Shown here piece after piece: positions 16,635-26,244 of a stretch of DNA of 64,000 nt. The notes under the pieces are model-generated. The model was not told the DNA's origin. It saw nothing but the letters and a program-made list of their open reading frames with translations, and searched no databases. Source of the stretch: Xanthomonas hortorum. GTDB lineage: Bacteria > Pseudomonadota > Gammaproteobacteria > Xanthomonadales > Xanthomonadaceae. The translations under genes were made by a program, and so were the position numbers. Numbering within the stretch: position 1 is the stretch's first letter; every line of letters begins with the position of its first letter. The stretch covers positions 4,165,001 through 4,229,000 of the forward strand of contig NZ_CP101417.1 in NCBI RefSeq assembly GCF_024339125.1. Direction: 5' to 3'.

Positions 16635-16779
16635 CGGGCATCGCCCGCTGACTCAGAAACATGCTTCTGAGACTTTGCGGGAATACCACCACGCTCCTGT
16701 TCGCGATGTGGATCGCGCATTGCCTTTCTGTGCGATTGGGTTCCTACGCATCGGCCAGTGGGAAGTGAACACGCAACCT

Positions 16780-17035
16780 TTGTATGTTCGCCCGCAGGAA
16801 AGTGAACTCTGCAGCCAACTTTGGGGTTGCTGATACACCGCCTCCCAAGGTGGAAATCGTTGGGAAGCAATCACTATGGTGCGCCGGCCAGTGCGATCCA
16901 GCGCAGTGCGTTGAACATCGCGTCTAACGCTTACTTACGCTGTGGCGCCTGCGCATCCATTAGTGTCAAATACGGCGCAGCAAAGGCCCATTCGTCTTCG
17001 GAAATGTCGGTCGGATAAGGATTACGAGGCTTCAT
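16780..17035 (-). pseudogene. Fossil N-terminus of an IS5-type transposase
   Basis: Reading leftward from ATG at 17033-17035 gives MKPRNPYPTDISEDEWAFAA and then PYLTLMDAQAPQRK, a stop, ALDAMFNALRWIALAGAP, another stop, and then, in a shifted frame, FPPWEAVYQQPQSWLQ. These blocks are the conserved N-terminal domain of IS5/IS4-related transposases. Two stops and at least one frameshift show that it is dead, and the catalytic C-terminal half is missing. No terminal inverted repeats were identified. The flanking bases 16635-16779 and 17036-17202 hold no gene. Confidence 0.75.
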
Positions 17036-17202
17036 CCGTATACTTTAGAGTGGCAAGGGCAACAGCAGCATCCACAAAGCCCCGCGCAGATCCTGCGACT
17101 AGCGGCTGAAGGTCAGGGCTAATCAGGTCTCTCTTTGATTGTTATAGGCAGCTAGCTATATTGATAGCAAACTGACACTCTTCAGGCTTTCAAGGACGAT
17201 CC

Positions 17203-19652
17203 ATGCGCATTCAGCACGTAGAGATATCTAACTTCCGAAAGCTGCTTTCTGTGCGAATTGACTTCGCTAATGAGACCACGCTGCTTGTAGGTGCAAACAA
17301 CAGCGGCAAATCATCTGCCATGCTGGCACTCCGGAGATTTTTGGTTTCGAAGGGATCTGCTTTTCGGCTCCAGGATCTGACTCTTTGTCATTTCGCAAAG
17401 CTTGACGAGATTGGTAAGGAGTGGGAGAACCCACCAGCAAACTTTGAAATTCCTACAGCCAAGGACTGGGCCGACTGGCTCCCTAGGAAAGGTCTGAACA
17501 ACTCGCAGCGCTGCGAGAGAACTTGGGATTTCGCTTGATCGCCAAGGTCGCCAACGCTGAAAATCAAGCACTTGCGCGTGACGGAGATTGCTTCGGATGT
17601 TGATCGGAAAATCATAGAAGAGTTGTTCAGAGCTTCCCTAGTCTGGATATCTGGGTGTCGGCAGATCAAGGAGAGTTCCACTTCATCCGCGATCTCATTC
17701 CCAGCTTTGCGTGGCGCGGGGGGCTTGTGGGAATGCGTTTCCTGCTTGAACCAGATGATATGAATATGCTGTACACGGACTATCGCAAGGAGCGCGCGAG
17801 GGTTGCAGAGCTTGAGGATGCTTTAGGGAAGGAGGAGCCGCTTGGTAGCCCGCTGACGCTATGGCCACAGAGCCTCCATGATTACTTGAACCGTAGGCTG
17901 GGAGATAAATTCAAGGTTCGTTGGTATCGCCTAGATCCGCAACAACTTAAGAAGCCTCACAAGTCGACTCGAATGGCTCAAATGCAGCAATTGAGTCCTA
18001 CCTCCCTGCCTCTGGAAAGCAATCCCCTCAGTGGATTAATTCGAGTACACGAGATCAATGCACAGCGGGGATTCGGCGACCATTCGGACGACAATCAAGG
18101 CGATAACACTAGACCCAGCGGTGCCCGAAAACTCTCGGAACAACTCAGATCCTATTACTCCCGACACCTAGATCCAGGTGACAGCCCAGATATCTCAGAT
18201 CTCGAAGCGTTGCGGGCGATAGAAGCAGCCCAGTCGGCATTCGATACCAGGCTAAGTAGCAGCTTCGAATCTGCTATTAAAGAGGTCGAGGGATTGGGCT
18301 ACCCTGGCCGCAATGACCCACGCATCAAAGTCGCAAGTCGCCTAGCAGCAACCGACGGCATGAACCATGAAGCTGCCGTCCTTTTTGAGTTGGATTCAAT
18401 TCAGGGCGCCCCGGGAGCCCCTCCTCTTCATTTACCTGAGACCGCTAACGGGTTGGGATATCAAAACCTGATATCCATGATTTTCCGGCTGATGGGTTTT
18501 AGGGATGAGTGGCTAAGAAAAACCAGGGCCGCCAGCGCGGAGGTAATAGACCGCGTCGAGCCCATCCACCTCGTGCTCATTGAAGAGCCTGAAGCCCACC
18601 TTCATGTTCAAGTGCAGCAAGTGTTCGTACGGCACGCCTACCAAGTTCTATGCCGAGACGCTTTGCTTGAACGCTACCCAAATCTGAAGACTCAGCTTTT
18701 GGTGAGTACGCACTCCAGCCATGTAACTCATGAAGTGGAGTACCAGAATCTTAGGTATTTCAGGCGACTCCCAGCAGGGATGTATGGCATCGGCGTACCG
18801 GTGTCGACGGTGTCTAACCTCTCTAACGTGTTCGGCGATGGAACAAAGACGAAGGAGTTCGTAACCAGGTACCTACGGGCACAGCACGCAGACATATTCT
18901 TCGCCGACGCCGCCATCTTGGTAGAGGGCTCAGCAGAGCGAATGATGCTGCCGCATTTCTTGCGGAATAAGTTTCCATTCCTTGACCGCTGCTACATCAC
19001 AACCCTTGATATCGGTGGCAGTCACGCACACCGACTAAGGCCTTTAATTGACGCGCTTGGCATCCTCACTCTGGTTATTACAGACCTCGATGCAGGGTTG
19101 AATAAAGCGGCAAAACCGGTGCAAAGAAACGCAGATCAGATTACGAACAATCCGACATTGCGGAGCTGGATGAAACTGATGCATCTGGGCAGTACAGTGG
19201 ATGAGCTGCTTGAGCTGCCAGCGAATCAAAAAGAGCACCAGATCGACGACCTGTACTCGGTGCGCATCGCCTATCAAACTCCTATTTCCACCCACCTGCC
19301 CGCTACTGGTAAAGCAATACAAACCCTACCAAATACCTTTGAAGACAGCTTTGTGCTTAGCAACGCCGGTCACTTTGCGGAAAAAACAAACGGCACTGGT
19401 ATGATGAAGGCCTTCGTAAAAGTTTTGAATGAAGCGCAAACATCGGAAGCCGTCGGAGAAGGTTTTTTCAACGAATTACGCGAAGGAAAGAAAGCAGAGT
19501 TTGTGTTGCTCGTTTTGGGCGACAAGAACTTCCCCAACCTTGAAATCCCTGAATACATCAGTGAAGGCCTCAACTGGCTTGAGTCGAAATTGCGAAGCAA
19601 GCAAATAGAGCTGCTGGTAATTCCACCCGAGTGCGCGGAGGTGACGCCATGA
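17203..19652 (+). pseudogene. Gabija-like GajA (class 2 OLD nuclease: ATPase + TOPRIM), interrupted by a MITE
   Basis: The first part (17203-17486) has the ABC-ATPase start ISNFRKLLSVRIDFAN and Walker A GANNSGKS. The frame then breaks and resumes at about 17642, continuing to 19652. The second part contains the ABC signature-like region, a Walker B block (LVLIEEPEAHLHVQVQQV), the switch region STHSSHVTHEV and a TOPRIM domain with ILVEGSAERMMLPHFL and VITDLDAG. Removing 155 bp (17487-17641) restores one frame of 764 residues through WLP-SLDIWV. A UvrD-like helicase gene overlaps the stop (ATGA), which defines a class 2 OLD/Gabija-type antiphage pair. Translation could restart at GTG 17655 and give a 665-residue protein lacking Walker A, so the defence system is probably inactive. 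Confidence 0.82.
17487..17637. mobile_element. 151-bp MITE, IS5-type, inserted in the gajA-like gene
   Basis: The left end GAAAGGTCTGAACAACTC (17487-17504) and the reverse complement of the right end, GGAAGCTCTGAACAACTC (17620-17637), match at 16 of 18 positions. The element is flanked on both sides by the 4-bp direct repeat CTAG (17483-17486 and 17638-17641), a target duplication typical of the IS5 group. A perfect 16-bp palindrome, CTCGCAGCGCTGCGAG, follows the left repeat (17502-17517). No transposase is encoded. Taking out the element and one CTAG restores the host gene's frame exactly. Confidence 0.85.
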
Positions 19653-21496
19653 GCGAGGCAGTTATCGCAGATGCCGACGACACTATGCAGGCTTGCCTGA
19701 ATCTGGCAGACCCGAAGAGTTTTTTTCTATACGCAGGTGCTGGCTCAGGAAAAACCCACTCACTCGTCGAAGCTATCCGCGAACTCAAAGGTCGCGAGCG
19801 AGAACGCCTGACATTCGAGGGCAGACGCATTGCGGTGATCACCTACACAAACTCAGCCTGTGATGAGATTCTTCGGAGGCTAGAGTTTGATCCACTCGTG
19901 GAAGTCTCAACCATTCACGCGTTCGCCTGGCGCCTAATCCAAGGATTCGACAATGAGATCAGAGAATGGCTAAGGATCAAACTTCCCCAGGACATTGAGA
20001 AGATCGAGGGCGAGCTAGCACGTTCGAGAGGCGACAATAAAACATCTCGAGCAAACAGACGGAAGCTACAAAGCAAGAGACGCAGACTTGAGAATCTCGA
20101 CGAGATTACGAAGTTTATCTACAGCCCCATTGGCGACAACAGAGAGCGGCAAGCACTCAATCACGATAAGATCATCAAGTTAACTGCAGCATTCGTTCCT
20201 GAACGCCCTTTGCTGGATGTTCTAGTAGACCGCTACCCAGTCGTATTGATCGACGAAAGTCAGGACACCCACGCTCCAGTAATGGAGGCTTTTCTGAAGG
20301 TCCAGCAATTGGCGAAGACTCGCTTCTGCTTGGGGCTACTCGGCGACACCATGCAACAGATTTACGGCCATGGAGTAACGCGCCTTGACAAAGCGATACC
20401 GGATGACTGGTTGAAACCTGAAAAGGTCGTTAATCGCCGCTGTCCTCGTAGGGTTGTAGACCTTATCAACGTGATTCGAAGCACTGCAGACACTCATCAG
20501 CAGACCCCCAAGCCCGATGCCATTGAAGGTGTGGTGCGCATGTACTGCATTAGTCAAAGCCAAGAACAGGCACCAAATCTTGAGGAAGGCATCGCTCAGT
20601 CGATGGCTGCAATCACTGACGACGGCGAATGGGCTACCGGTTCTGCGGGCCGAAAAACCTTGATCCTCGAACATAAGATGGCTGGACGGCGGATGGGGTT
20701 CGAAAAGCTGTTCACGCCCCTATACGGGGTTGAGCACCTTCAAACAGGCTTGCTGGATGGAACATTGCCCGCACTTCGCGTTTTCAGCGAAGGCGTTCTT
20801 CCCATTCTTACCGCAAAGGACGATCACTTCCTTGTGCTTGAAGCCGTACGCTCTCGCTCTCCGTTGCTCAGCAAGGATGCAATGCAATCAACAGGGGATC
20901 AATCGGCCCACATGCAACGTGTAGAGGACGCGACGCATGCCCTGCTCTCTCTTTTCGAAAAAAACGATCCAACACTGAGCGAGGTCGCAACGCTTCTGTT
21001 GCAAACCCAACTGCTTGATGTGCCTGATAATCTGGTTGGGGCTATGGTGCTGGGAGCCCCTAGTGAGGCTCCAGATCCTGAAGATACGAACGCGATGACC
21101 AACTACGCCTACCAGCTATTCCTTGAGCGTCCATTTTCGGAGCTTGCAGCCTTTGCGAGTTATGCGGATGGCCTTTCACCCTACGGTACACATCAAGGGG
21201 TAAAGGGGCTGGAGTTTCCACGAGTCATGGTCGTCATCAACGATGAGGAGGCAGGCGGCTTCTTATTCAGCTACGACAAATTGCTGGGTGTAAAAGAACC
21301 AACAAAGACTGACCGGGACAACGAGCGTGACGGCAAGGACAACGCACTAGCACGTACTCGTAGGCTGCTTTACGTGACATGTAGTCGGGCTGAAAAGAGC
21401 CTGGCGATTGTCGTATACACACCCCAGCCTGCACTCGCCAAGCGAAACGTTGTTGCTGCTGGCTGGCTTCAGGAGAGCGAGGTCGAAATCCTTTGA
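19649..21496 (+). CDS. UvrD/PcrA-like helicase (GajB-like partner of the OLD nuclease)
   Basis: The 615-residue protein is a superfamily 1 helicase. It has Walker A GAGSGKT (about residues 30-36), motif Ia-like ITYTNSACDEI, STIHAF, Walker B/motif II VVLIDESQD, motif III-like GLLGDTMQQIYG, and a C-terminal THQGVKGLEFPRVMVV followed by RRLLYVTCSRA (motifs V and VI). Its ATG overlaps the stop of the OLD-type gene, with GGAG upstream, so the two are translationally coupled. In Gabija, GajB senses DNA termini while GajA cuts DNA. At 615 aa it is longer than the classic GajB (about 500 aa). The helicase is intact, but its partner gene is interrupted. Confidence 0.85.
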   Translation: MSEAVIADADDTMQACLNLADPKSFFLYAGAGSGKTHSLVEAIRELKGRERERLTFEGRRIAVITYTNSACDEILRRLEFDPLVEVSTIHAFAWRLIQGFDNEIREWLRIKLPQDIEKIEGELARSRGDNKTSRANRRKLQSKRRRLENLDEITKFIYSPIGDNRERQALNHDKIIKLTAAFVPERPLLDVLVDRYPVVLIDESQDTHAPVMEAFLKVQQLAKTRFCLGLLGDTMQQIYGHGVTRLDKAIPDDWLKPEKVVNRRCPRRVVDLINVIRSTADTHQQTPKPDAIEGVVRMYCISQSQEQAPNLEEGIAQSMAAITDDGEWATGSAGRKTLILEHKMAGRRMGFEKLFTPLYGVEHLQTGLLDGTLPALRVFSEGVLPILTAKDDHFLVLEAVRSRSPLLSKDAMQSTGDQSAHMQRVEDATHALLSLFEKNDPTLSEVATLLLQTQLLDVPDNLVGAMVLGAPSEAPDPEDTNAMTNYAYQLFLERPFSELAAFASYADGLSPYGTHQGVKGLEFPRVMVVINDEEAGGFLFSYDKLLGVKEPTKTDRDNERDGKDNALARTRRLLYVTCSRAEKSLAIVVYTPQPALAKRNVVAAGWLQESEVEIL

Positions 21497-21565
21497 GGCC
21501 TTCCTCCTAGGCAATTCCCCAACTGGTTGAATTATGCACTATTGCTCACTTTATGCGGTGTGACC

Positions 21566-21814
21566 ATGGCGCCACGAAACGAAGAACTTGCTGCACTGTA
21601 TGAGTTACCTGAAGAGATGACTCTTGCCGAGGGAAAAACTTTTTCCTCATTTTCATCTGAATGGCTGAAGAAAATCGAAGACTGGCTGATGATCAGTTTC
21701 TTGATCACGATTCTTGTAATTCTATATTTTGCAGCGTGGTATCGCTATGGTCCAGATGCGCCAGTCGTGAAGATGATTCGAAAGAATAGCCACCTGATTT
21801 GCTGGGTTCAATAG
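21566..21814 (+). CDS. Small single-pass membrane protein of unknown function
   Basis: The frame from ATG 21566 encodes 82 residues (a TTG at 21527 is less likely). An acidic N-terminal half (RNEELAALYELPEEM) is followed by one membrane segment (ISFLITILVILYFAAWY, about residues 45-62) and a short polar tail. It lies 69 bp after the helicase gene on the same strand. No family is recognised and the ribosome-binding site is weak, so it is a tentative gene. Confidence 0.4.
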   Translation: MAPRNEELAALYELPEEMTLAEGKTFSSFSSEWLKKIEDWLMISFLITILVILYFAAWYRYGPDAPVVKMIRKNSHLICWVQ

Positions 21815-22128
21815 TACGGATGTGCTATGGGCAGCCTGAGTCAAGCCCTCTATGTTAATCAAGCAGTTCAGCTTCCGAAGTGAGTGGGTTTAGAAGACAT
21901 TGAGAGATGCGCAGTTTGCATGTCGACTTGTTTGATTGCTCAGCGCCAGCATTTCAATGGTATTTATACTAGATATCCTATCTTGAGTTGATGCGCATCT
22001 CGTCGACATATCATGAATTGCGTCAGGAAATTCATCGCCAACCTACGCGATTATACGAGCCAGCAACCGAACCAACCTTGCCCTCTGCTGTTGGCACAGA
22101 TGATTGTGACTGTTAAGGAGTCTTGCGG
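21815..22128. other. Intergenic region upstream of the second LysR gene
   Basis: About 315 bp, more A+T-rich than the surrounding genes. It should contain the LysR promoter. No gene or clear repeat is seen. Confidence 0.45.
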
Positions 22129-23013
22129 ATGGAGCTGCGACATCTGCGCTGCTTTGTGGTTTTGGCCGAGGAACTGCACTTCACAAGAGCAGCTGAACGC
22201 CTCCATATCGAACAATCTCCTTTATCCAGGACTATCAAGGAACTGGAAGACGACTTGGGCGCTTTACTGTTCAACCGTGATCGAAGAGGAACGCGGCTGA
22301 CCGATGCCGGCAAAGCATTTCTTCTGGACGTACGCCGTTTATTTACCACTTTGGATCAAGCCCGAGAAAATGTGAAGGCGGTTTCCGCGGGCTTCCGGGT
22401 AAGTATGCGGATTGCAGTATCTCACGGAGCGATCGATTCCAGATTGTCTGACCTCCTTGCACGTTGTCGCGAGGAGGAGCCTGATGTTGAAATTCGTCTC
22501 ACAGAAGTCACGCTCTCTGAGCTCCTCCATGGACTAAGGTCGGGAGACTTCACCATTGGGTTCACACACACAGAAGAGGTTGGCGATGGCATTGTTGCTG
22601 AACCCATTTGGCATGCACGAATGGTTGCAGTGATACCAGCCCGTCATCCGCTACTCGCCTTCAAAGAAGTGCCTATCGAAGAACTTCTCCGCGCCCCATT
22701 GATCATGTGGAACCACCAAGCCTATGAGGGCTACGATAAGGCCTTTACCAAGCTGTTGCGAGGCTTGGATGAGAAACCGAACGTCATCGAGCGCGCAGCT
22801 TCGCTCGACGTTATGCTAGCTCTCGTTGCGGCTGGTTACGGGATTGGCCTCGCATCTGGCGCGAAGCTGGAACCGTGCAAGCATTCTGATATCGTCATCC
22901 GTCCATTGGCAAATCAATCAGCGGTGATTACGACGTACATGCTGAAAGCTGCCAGTGCTGCGCCTTCAATCTCTGTGGATCGCTTCACAACACGTTTGAA
23001 AGATAGAAATTAG
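22129..23013 (+). CDS. LysR-type transcriptional regulator
   Basis: TAAGGAG (22113-22119) precedes the ATG at 22129, giving a 294-residue protein of normal family length. The N-terminal winged helix-turn-helix reads MELRHLRCFVVLAEELHFTR and then SPLSRTIKELEDDLG. The rest is the effector-binding domain, with ALVAAGYGIGLASGAKL near the end. A second gene encoding only such an effector domain lies at 23437-24087, with an XRE regulator between them. This trio sits near the integrase, where ICE-control regulators are often found (tciR in ICEclc is a LysR-type example). The role here is inferred only. Confidence 0.88.
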   Translation: MELRHLRCFVVLAEELHFTRAAERLHIEQSPLSRTIKELEDDLGALLFNRDRRGTRLTDAGKAFLLDVRRLFTTLDQARENVKAVSAGFRVSMRIAVSHGAIDSRLSDLLARCREEEPDVEIRLTEVTLSELLHGLRSGDFTIGFTHTEEVGDGIVAEPIWHARMVAVIPARHPLLAFKEVPIEELLRAPLIMWNHQAYEGYDKAFTKLLRGLDEKPNVIERAASLDVMLALVAAGYGIGLASGAKLEPCKHSDIVIRPLANQSAVITTYMLKAASAAPSISVDRFTTRLKDRN

Positions 23014-23040
23014 ATAATCGTCGCAATCAAATCGAACACT

Positions 23041-23334
23041 TCACCCTTCTGAGTCAGCGTACAGAATGCTTTCAGCAGCAGTCATTAGGTTGGCTGCACT
23101 GTCGTTCAATGCGATGGATACCCGCAAAATCAACGCTAGTGTAGGCATGTGTTGCCCCCGCTCGATCTTTCCCATGTGAGAGCGCTCAATGCCGGCGCGA
23201 GTAGCAAGCTCTTCTTGCGATATCTGACGCGCAACACGTGCGGCGCGTTCTGCCTTGCCGAAAGCTATCGCCGGCTCGGCTTCATAGGTGGTGGCGCCCA
23301 CTGGGCGTCCTGGTTTCATTGTGCGCTTCTGCAT
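23041..23334 (-). CDS. XRE-family helix-turn-helix regulator
   Basis: The 97-residue protein (ATG at 23332-23334) contains a Cro/C1-type helix-turn-helix: AERAARVARQISQEELATRA followed by GIERSHMGKIERGQHMPTLA. It starts with a PGRPVGATTYEAEPAIAFG stretch seen in small regulators of mobile elements. It is divergent from the effector-domain gene at 23437 and convergent with the LysR gene. It may repress element genes, but no operator is evident. Alternative starts at 23340 (TTG) and 23319 are possible. Confidence 0.75.
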   Translation of the reverse strand: MQKRTMKPGRPVGATTYEAEPAIAFGKAERAARVARQISQEELATRAGIERSHMGKIERGQHMPTLALILRVSIALNDSAANLMTAAESILYADSEG

Positions 23335-23436
23335 CGGCAAAAGCGTTACGCAATAAGCTTAACTAAACCACGTTAAACTTAAATCTATGCATGATGTTTG
23401 GTGACTTTTTCCTTACATACTCCGGAGGGGCAGACC

Positions 23437-24087
23437 ATGAACCAGAATTGTTGCTCGCAATTCATCAGAGTTGCCGTCGCTCCAGCAGTGCTGTCCCCAG
23501 AGTTGGCTGATCTCCTTGCGCTTCAGCGAACAGAAGAGCCTGAAACACCTGTGCTACTGCAAGAGGTCACCCAGGACGTGCTCACGACTAGCATCCTCGG
23601 AGGAACCTACGATCTAGGCATCGGTTGGCCGGTATCCACCCTTGCCCTGGCCGTCCTGCCACTGTGGCGCGACCGATTAGCCATCGCTTTGCCCGCTCGG
23701 TCCCCACTGCTGGCACAGCATGCTATTTCATTACAGGTATCACTCAGTTACCCCCTGATTTGTTGGCATCCGGATCCTTGTGTTGAAGGGCTTGATACGG
23801 AGGCAGAAACGGATGATGGAAGCGCTCATCTATGCCGCATTGCAGTCACATCCTTCGATCTTCTGACGGTACTCGTTGCGGCTGGCTATGGCATCGGTAT
23901 TGCGCCGCAGAGCTACATAGTCAGGGCCCGCAATCGAGGTATCGTCATGCGTCAGATCCTCGGCACTCCTCAATGGGTTTACACCTGTCTTTTTCGATCG
24001 GCAAATGCTCTATCACCTGCAGTTAAAAGGCTTGTCGAGCGAGCGTCACGGGTAGCGATGTCCACGGAAAACAACCGCTCTTGGTGA
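23437..24087 (+). CDS. Stand-alone LysR substrate-binding domain protein (no DNA-binding domain)
   Basis: The ATG at 23437 follows GGAGGGGC. The 216 residues begin directly with a LysR effector-domain start (IRVAVAPAVLSPELADLLAL) and contain GTYDLGIGWPVSTLALAVLP and LTVLVAAGYGIGIAPQSYIV. No helix-turn-helix lies upstream in any frame, so it is not a simple truncation by frameshift. It resembles the C-terminal two-thirds of the LysR protein at 22129-23013, especially the AAGYGIG block. It could bind the same ligand or pair with that regulator, or it may be a degenerate gene. Confidence 0.65.
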   Translation: MNQNCCSQFIRVAVAPAVLSPELADLLALQRTEEPETPVLLQEVTQDVLTTSILGGTYDLGIGWPVSTLALAVLPLWRDRLAIALPARSPLLAQHAISLQVSLSYPLICWHPDPCVEGLDTEAETDDGSAHLCRIAVTSFDLLTVLVAAGYGIGIAPQSYIVRARNRGIVMRQILGTPQWVYTCLFRSANALSPAVKRLVERASRVAMSTENNRSW

Positions 24088-24153
24088 AGAAAGGAGCGTG
24101 ATTTGATAGACCGTTTATGGCGTTGTCGTGCATCGCTGCTCTCGGCAAAGAGG

Positions 24154-26088
24154 TTACAGCGAAGGCGAACTCGGCCGCTCCCGCGCTTCTTGGTCCGAAA
24201 TCTGGTGAAGAGGTTGCTGCTGTGCGGGCTCCCCTACTGATTCACTGCTTTGCAGCGTTCGCACCTTTTCGAAAGACTGGTCGCCCATGATGGTCCGAAC
24301 GATCGCGACCACGTTGGTCGGCGTGACTACATCAATCGCTGCGCGATCACCAAGATCCGTGTGCGGTCGGGTCAGCATTCGGAACAGGTCCCACGAGTCC
24401 GCTCCTTGGCACTGATTCATGAGGACCTGGGTCAGCTTGTGCTTGAGTGGCACCAGTTGCCAATCGGGAACACGCTGCCCTCGATTACCCAGGCCGATGG
24501 ACAGTAGCTTGCCTGCCTTCAGTTCGCGATTGATCTGGTCCTTAGACTTACCGGCCAGCTTGCCGAACAGCGGCACCGGCAGGCAGCTAGGCGACTCGTA
24601 CATGGCCAGCATTTCCTTGCGCTCGCGCTGGATTGCGGATGCTTCCGGTTCCGGCGTCCGAGTGGGGGGCGGAGGCACCTGCGACAGCCGCTGGAAGGTG
24701 GTTCCCTCAGTACTTGGCATCACAATGATCGGCGTGGGCGACACGGCGGCTTTAGCAGAAACATCGGCGATGGCCGCCGGCCCTTCCGCCATCGCTGGCA
24801 CCCCTTCGATATGGATGGTTAGATGTGTACTGGCAGCTTCCACTTTGCCCTGTTCGAGCAGGTCAAGACGGTCGGCCCAATCCTGCATCATCCGGCGGCG
24901 CGGCTCGACATACTTGGCGTGGTTGTAGGCCGAACTCACCTTGTTCGGATCGGAGTGCGAAAGCTGCGCGTCCACCCAAATCTTGGGATAGCCGATCTCG
25001 TTGAGCGCCGTAGAAATCGTTCCCCGAATGCCATGGCCGGTCAGTTGGGCGTCGTAGCCCATTCGTTTCAAGGCAGCGTTGAGGGTGTTCTCACTGATGC
25101 GCTTCTTGAGTTCGCTGCGGTGCGCCAGCAGATGCGTCTGGGCAGGCCGCATTACGCCCAGGAGGTAGCGCACGATCTCGACCGCCTGGACAGACAGAGG
25201 CACGATGTAAGGCGGTATGTCATGCGGGCGCTTGCCGGCCTTGCGCATCTCGTCCTGAAGCTGCTTGACGATCTGCGGCGGAATAATCCACAGACCGCGG
25301 TCGAGGTCGAACTGGTCCGGTGTAGCCAGTCGCAGTTCGCCGGTGCGCACCCCGGTCAGGAACAGCAGTCGAATGCCGAGTTGCGTTTGCCAGCCACGCG
25401 GGTTGTAGAGCCTGAGCTTCTGGAGGAAGTCGGGCAGTTCGGGCAGACGCAGGTAGGGGTTGTGGCTCACCGGCGGCTTGGGCTCGGCCACCACGTCGAG
25501 GTCTGTGGCCGGATTGGCCTCCATGCCCTCGACAATGACCAGGGCGTAGCGGAACAACTGGCTCAGCCAAGTGCGGACCTTCTCGGCAGTGGTGAAAGCC
25601 TTGCGCCGCTCGATCCTCGCCAAGACGCCCAGGAGTTGAGGTCGGCGAATGTCGTAGATCGACATCCTCTCAAGGCTGGGCAGCACGTCCTTTCCGAAGA
25701 TTCTCTGGATCTGCGACAGCGTGCTGTTTCTGCCTTCTTTGAGTTCCTTCGCGCGATGCTCGACCCAGGCATCGAAGACGGCCTTGAACGTGTAGTCCGA
25801 GGCTAGCTTGATAGCGCGTCGCTTCTGTTTGCGGTCAGCATGGGGATTGATGCCCTTCGCCACGAGCGCTCGGGCTTCATCACGCAAGGTGCGTGCTTCG
25901 CGCAGGCCGACCTCGGGGTAGTTGCCCAAAGAGATGCGCTTTTGCTTGCCGAGCCAGTAGTAGCGCAGATGCCACGATTTGCCGCCGGTGGGGGCGACTA
26001 CAAGGCCGAGGCCGTCAGTGTCAGGGATGCTGTAGGTTTTCTCGGCGGCCTTGGCTTGCCGCACGGTCAGATCAGAGAGTGCCATCAT
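24154..26088 (-). CDS. int: Tyrosine integrase of an ICEclc/IntB13-type element with an extra C-terminal domain
   Basis: The 644-residue protein has a DUF4102 arm-binding N-terminus (DLTVRQAKAAEKTYSIPDTD), a SAM-like core and a tyrosine recombinase catalytic domain with R248 (GVRTGEL), H352xxR355 (HGIRGT), H378 (LSHSDP) and Y388 (SAYNHAKY). It starts 226 bp from the 3' end of tRNA-Gly and reads away from it, as in ICEclc. Residues 504-602 form a separate domain (PVPLFGKLAGKSKDQINREL ... VPDWQLVPLKHKLTQ) homologous to the antitoxin-like protein at 4041-4667. Family members without this extension are around 400 aa. The frame is intact, so excision may still be possible. Confidence 0.9.
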   Translation of the reverse strand: MMALSDLTVRQAKAAEKTYSIPDTDGLGLVVAPTGGKSWHLRYYWLGKQKRISLGNYPEVGLREARTLRDEARALVAKGINPHADRKQKRRAIKLASDYTFKAVFDAWVEHRAKELKEGRNSTLSQIQRIFGKDVLPSLERMSIYDIRRPQLLGVLARIERRKAFTTAEKVRTWLSQLFRYALVIVEGMEANPATDLDVVAEPKPPVSHNPYLRLPELPDFLQKLRLYNPRGWQTQLGIRLLFLTGVRTGELRLATPDQFDLDRGLWIIPPQIVKQLQDEMRKAGKRPHDIPPYIVPLSVQAVEIVRYLLGVMRPAQTHLLAHRSELKKRISENTLNAALKRMGYDAQLTGHGIRGTISTALNEIGYPKIWVDAQLSHSDPNKVSSAYNHAKYVEPRRRMMQDWADRLDLLEQGKVEAASTHLTIHIEGVPAMAEGPAAIADVSAKAAVSPTPIIVMPSTEGTTFQRLSQVPPPPTRTPEPEASAIQRERKEMLAMYESPSCLPVPLFGKLAGKSKDQINRELKAGKLLSIGLGNRGQRVPDWQLVPLKHKLTQVLMNQCQGADSWDLFRMLTRPHTDLGDRAAIDVVTPTNVVAIVRTIMGDQSFEKVRTLQSSESVGEPAQQQPLHQISDQEARERPSSPSL

Positions 26089-26244
26089 TAAACTCCTAAG
26101 TCATGAGACTTAGGCTCAATGCTGCTGGTCATCCCGATCCAACCCCAGCAACAACCCGGAACCGGCACCACCCACATTCTTTGGCCTCAATTTTGGCCTC
26201 AAAAACGCTGGCTGTTGGTGGATGTCCGTGGCGTTTGCCGGAAT

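Noticed and set aside
17572..17763. Short frames between the two halves of the OLD-nuclease gene
   Set aside because: They lie largely within the MITE and vanish when the element is removed.
24823..25806. 327-codon plus-strand frame opposite the integrase
   Set aside because: Antisense to the integrase catalytic domain, with no recognisable protein pattern.
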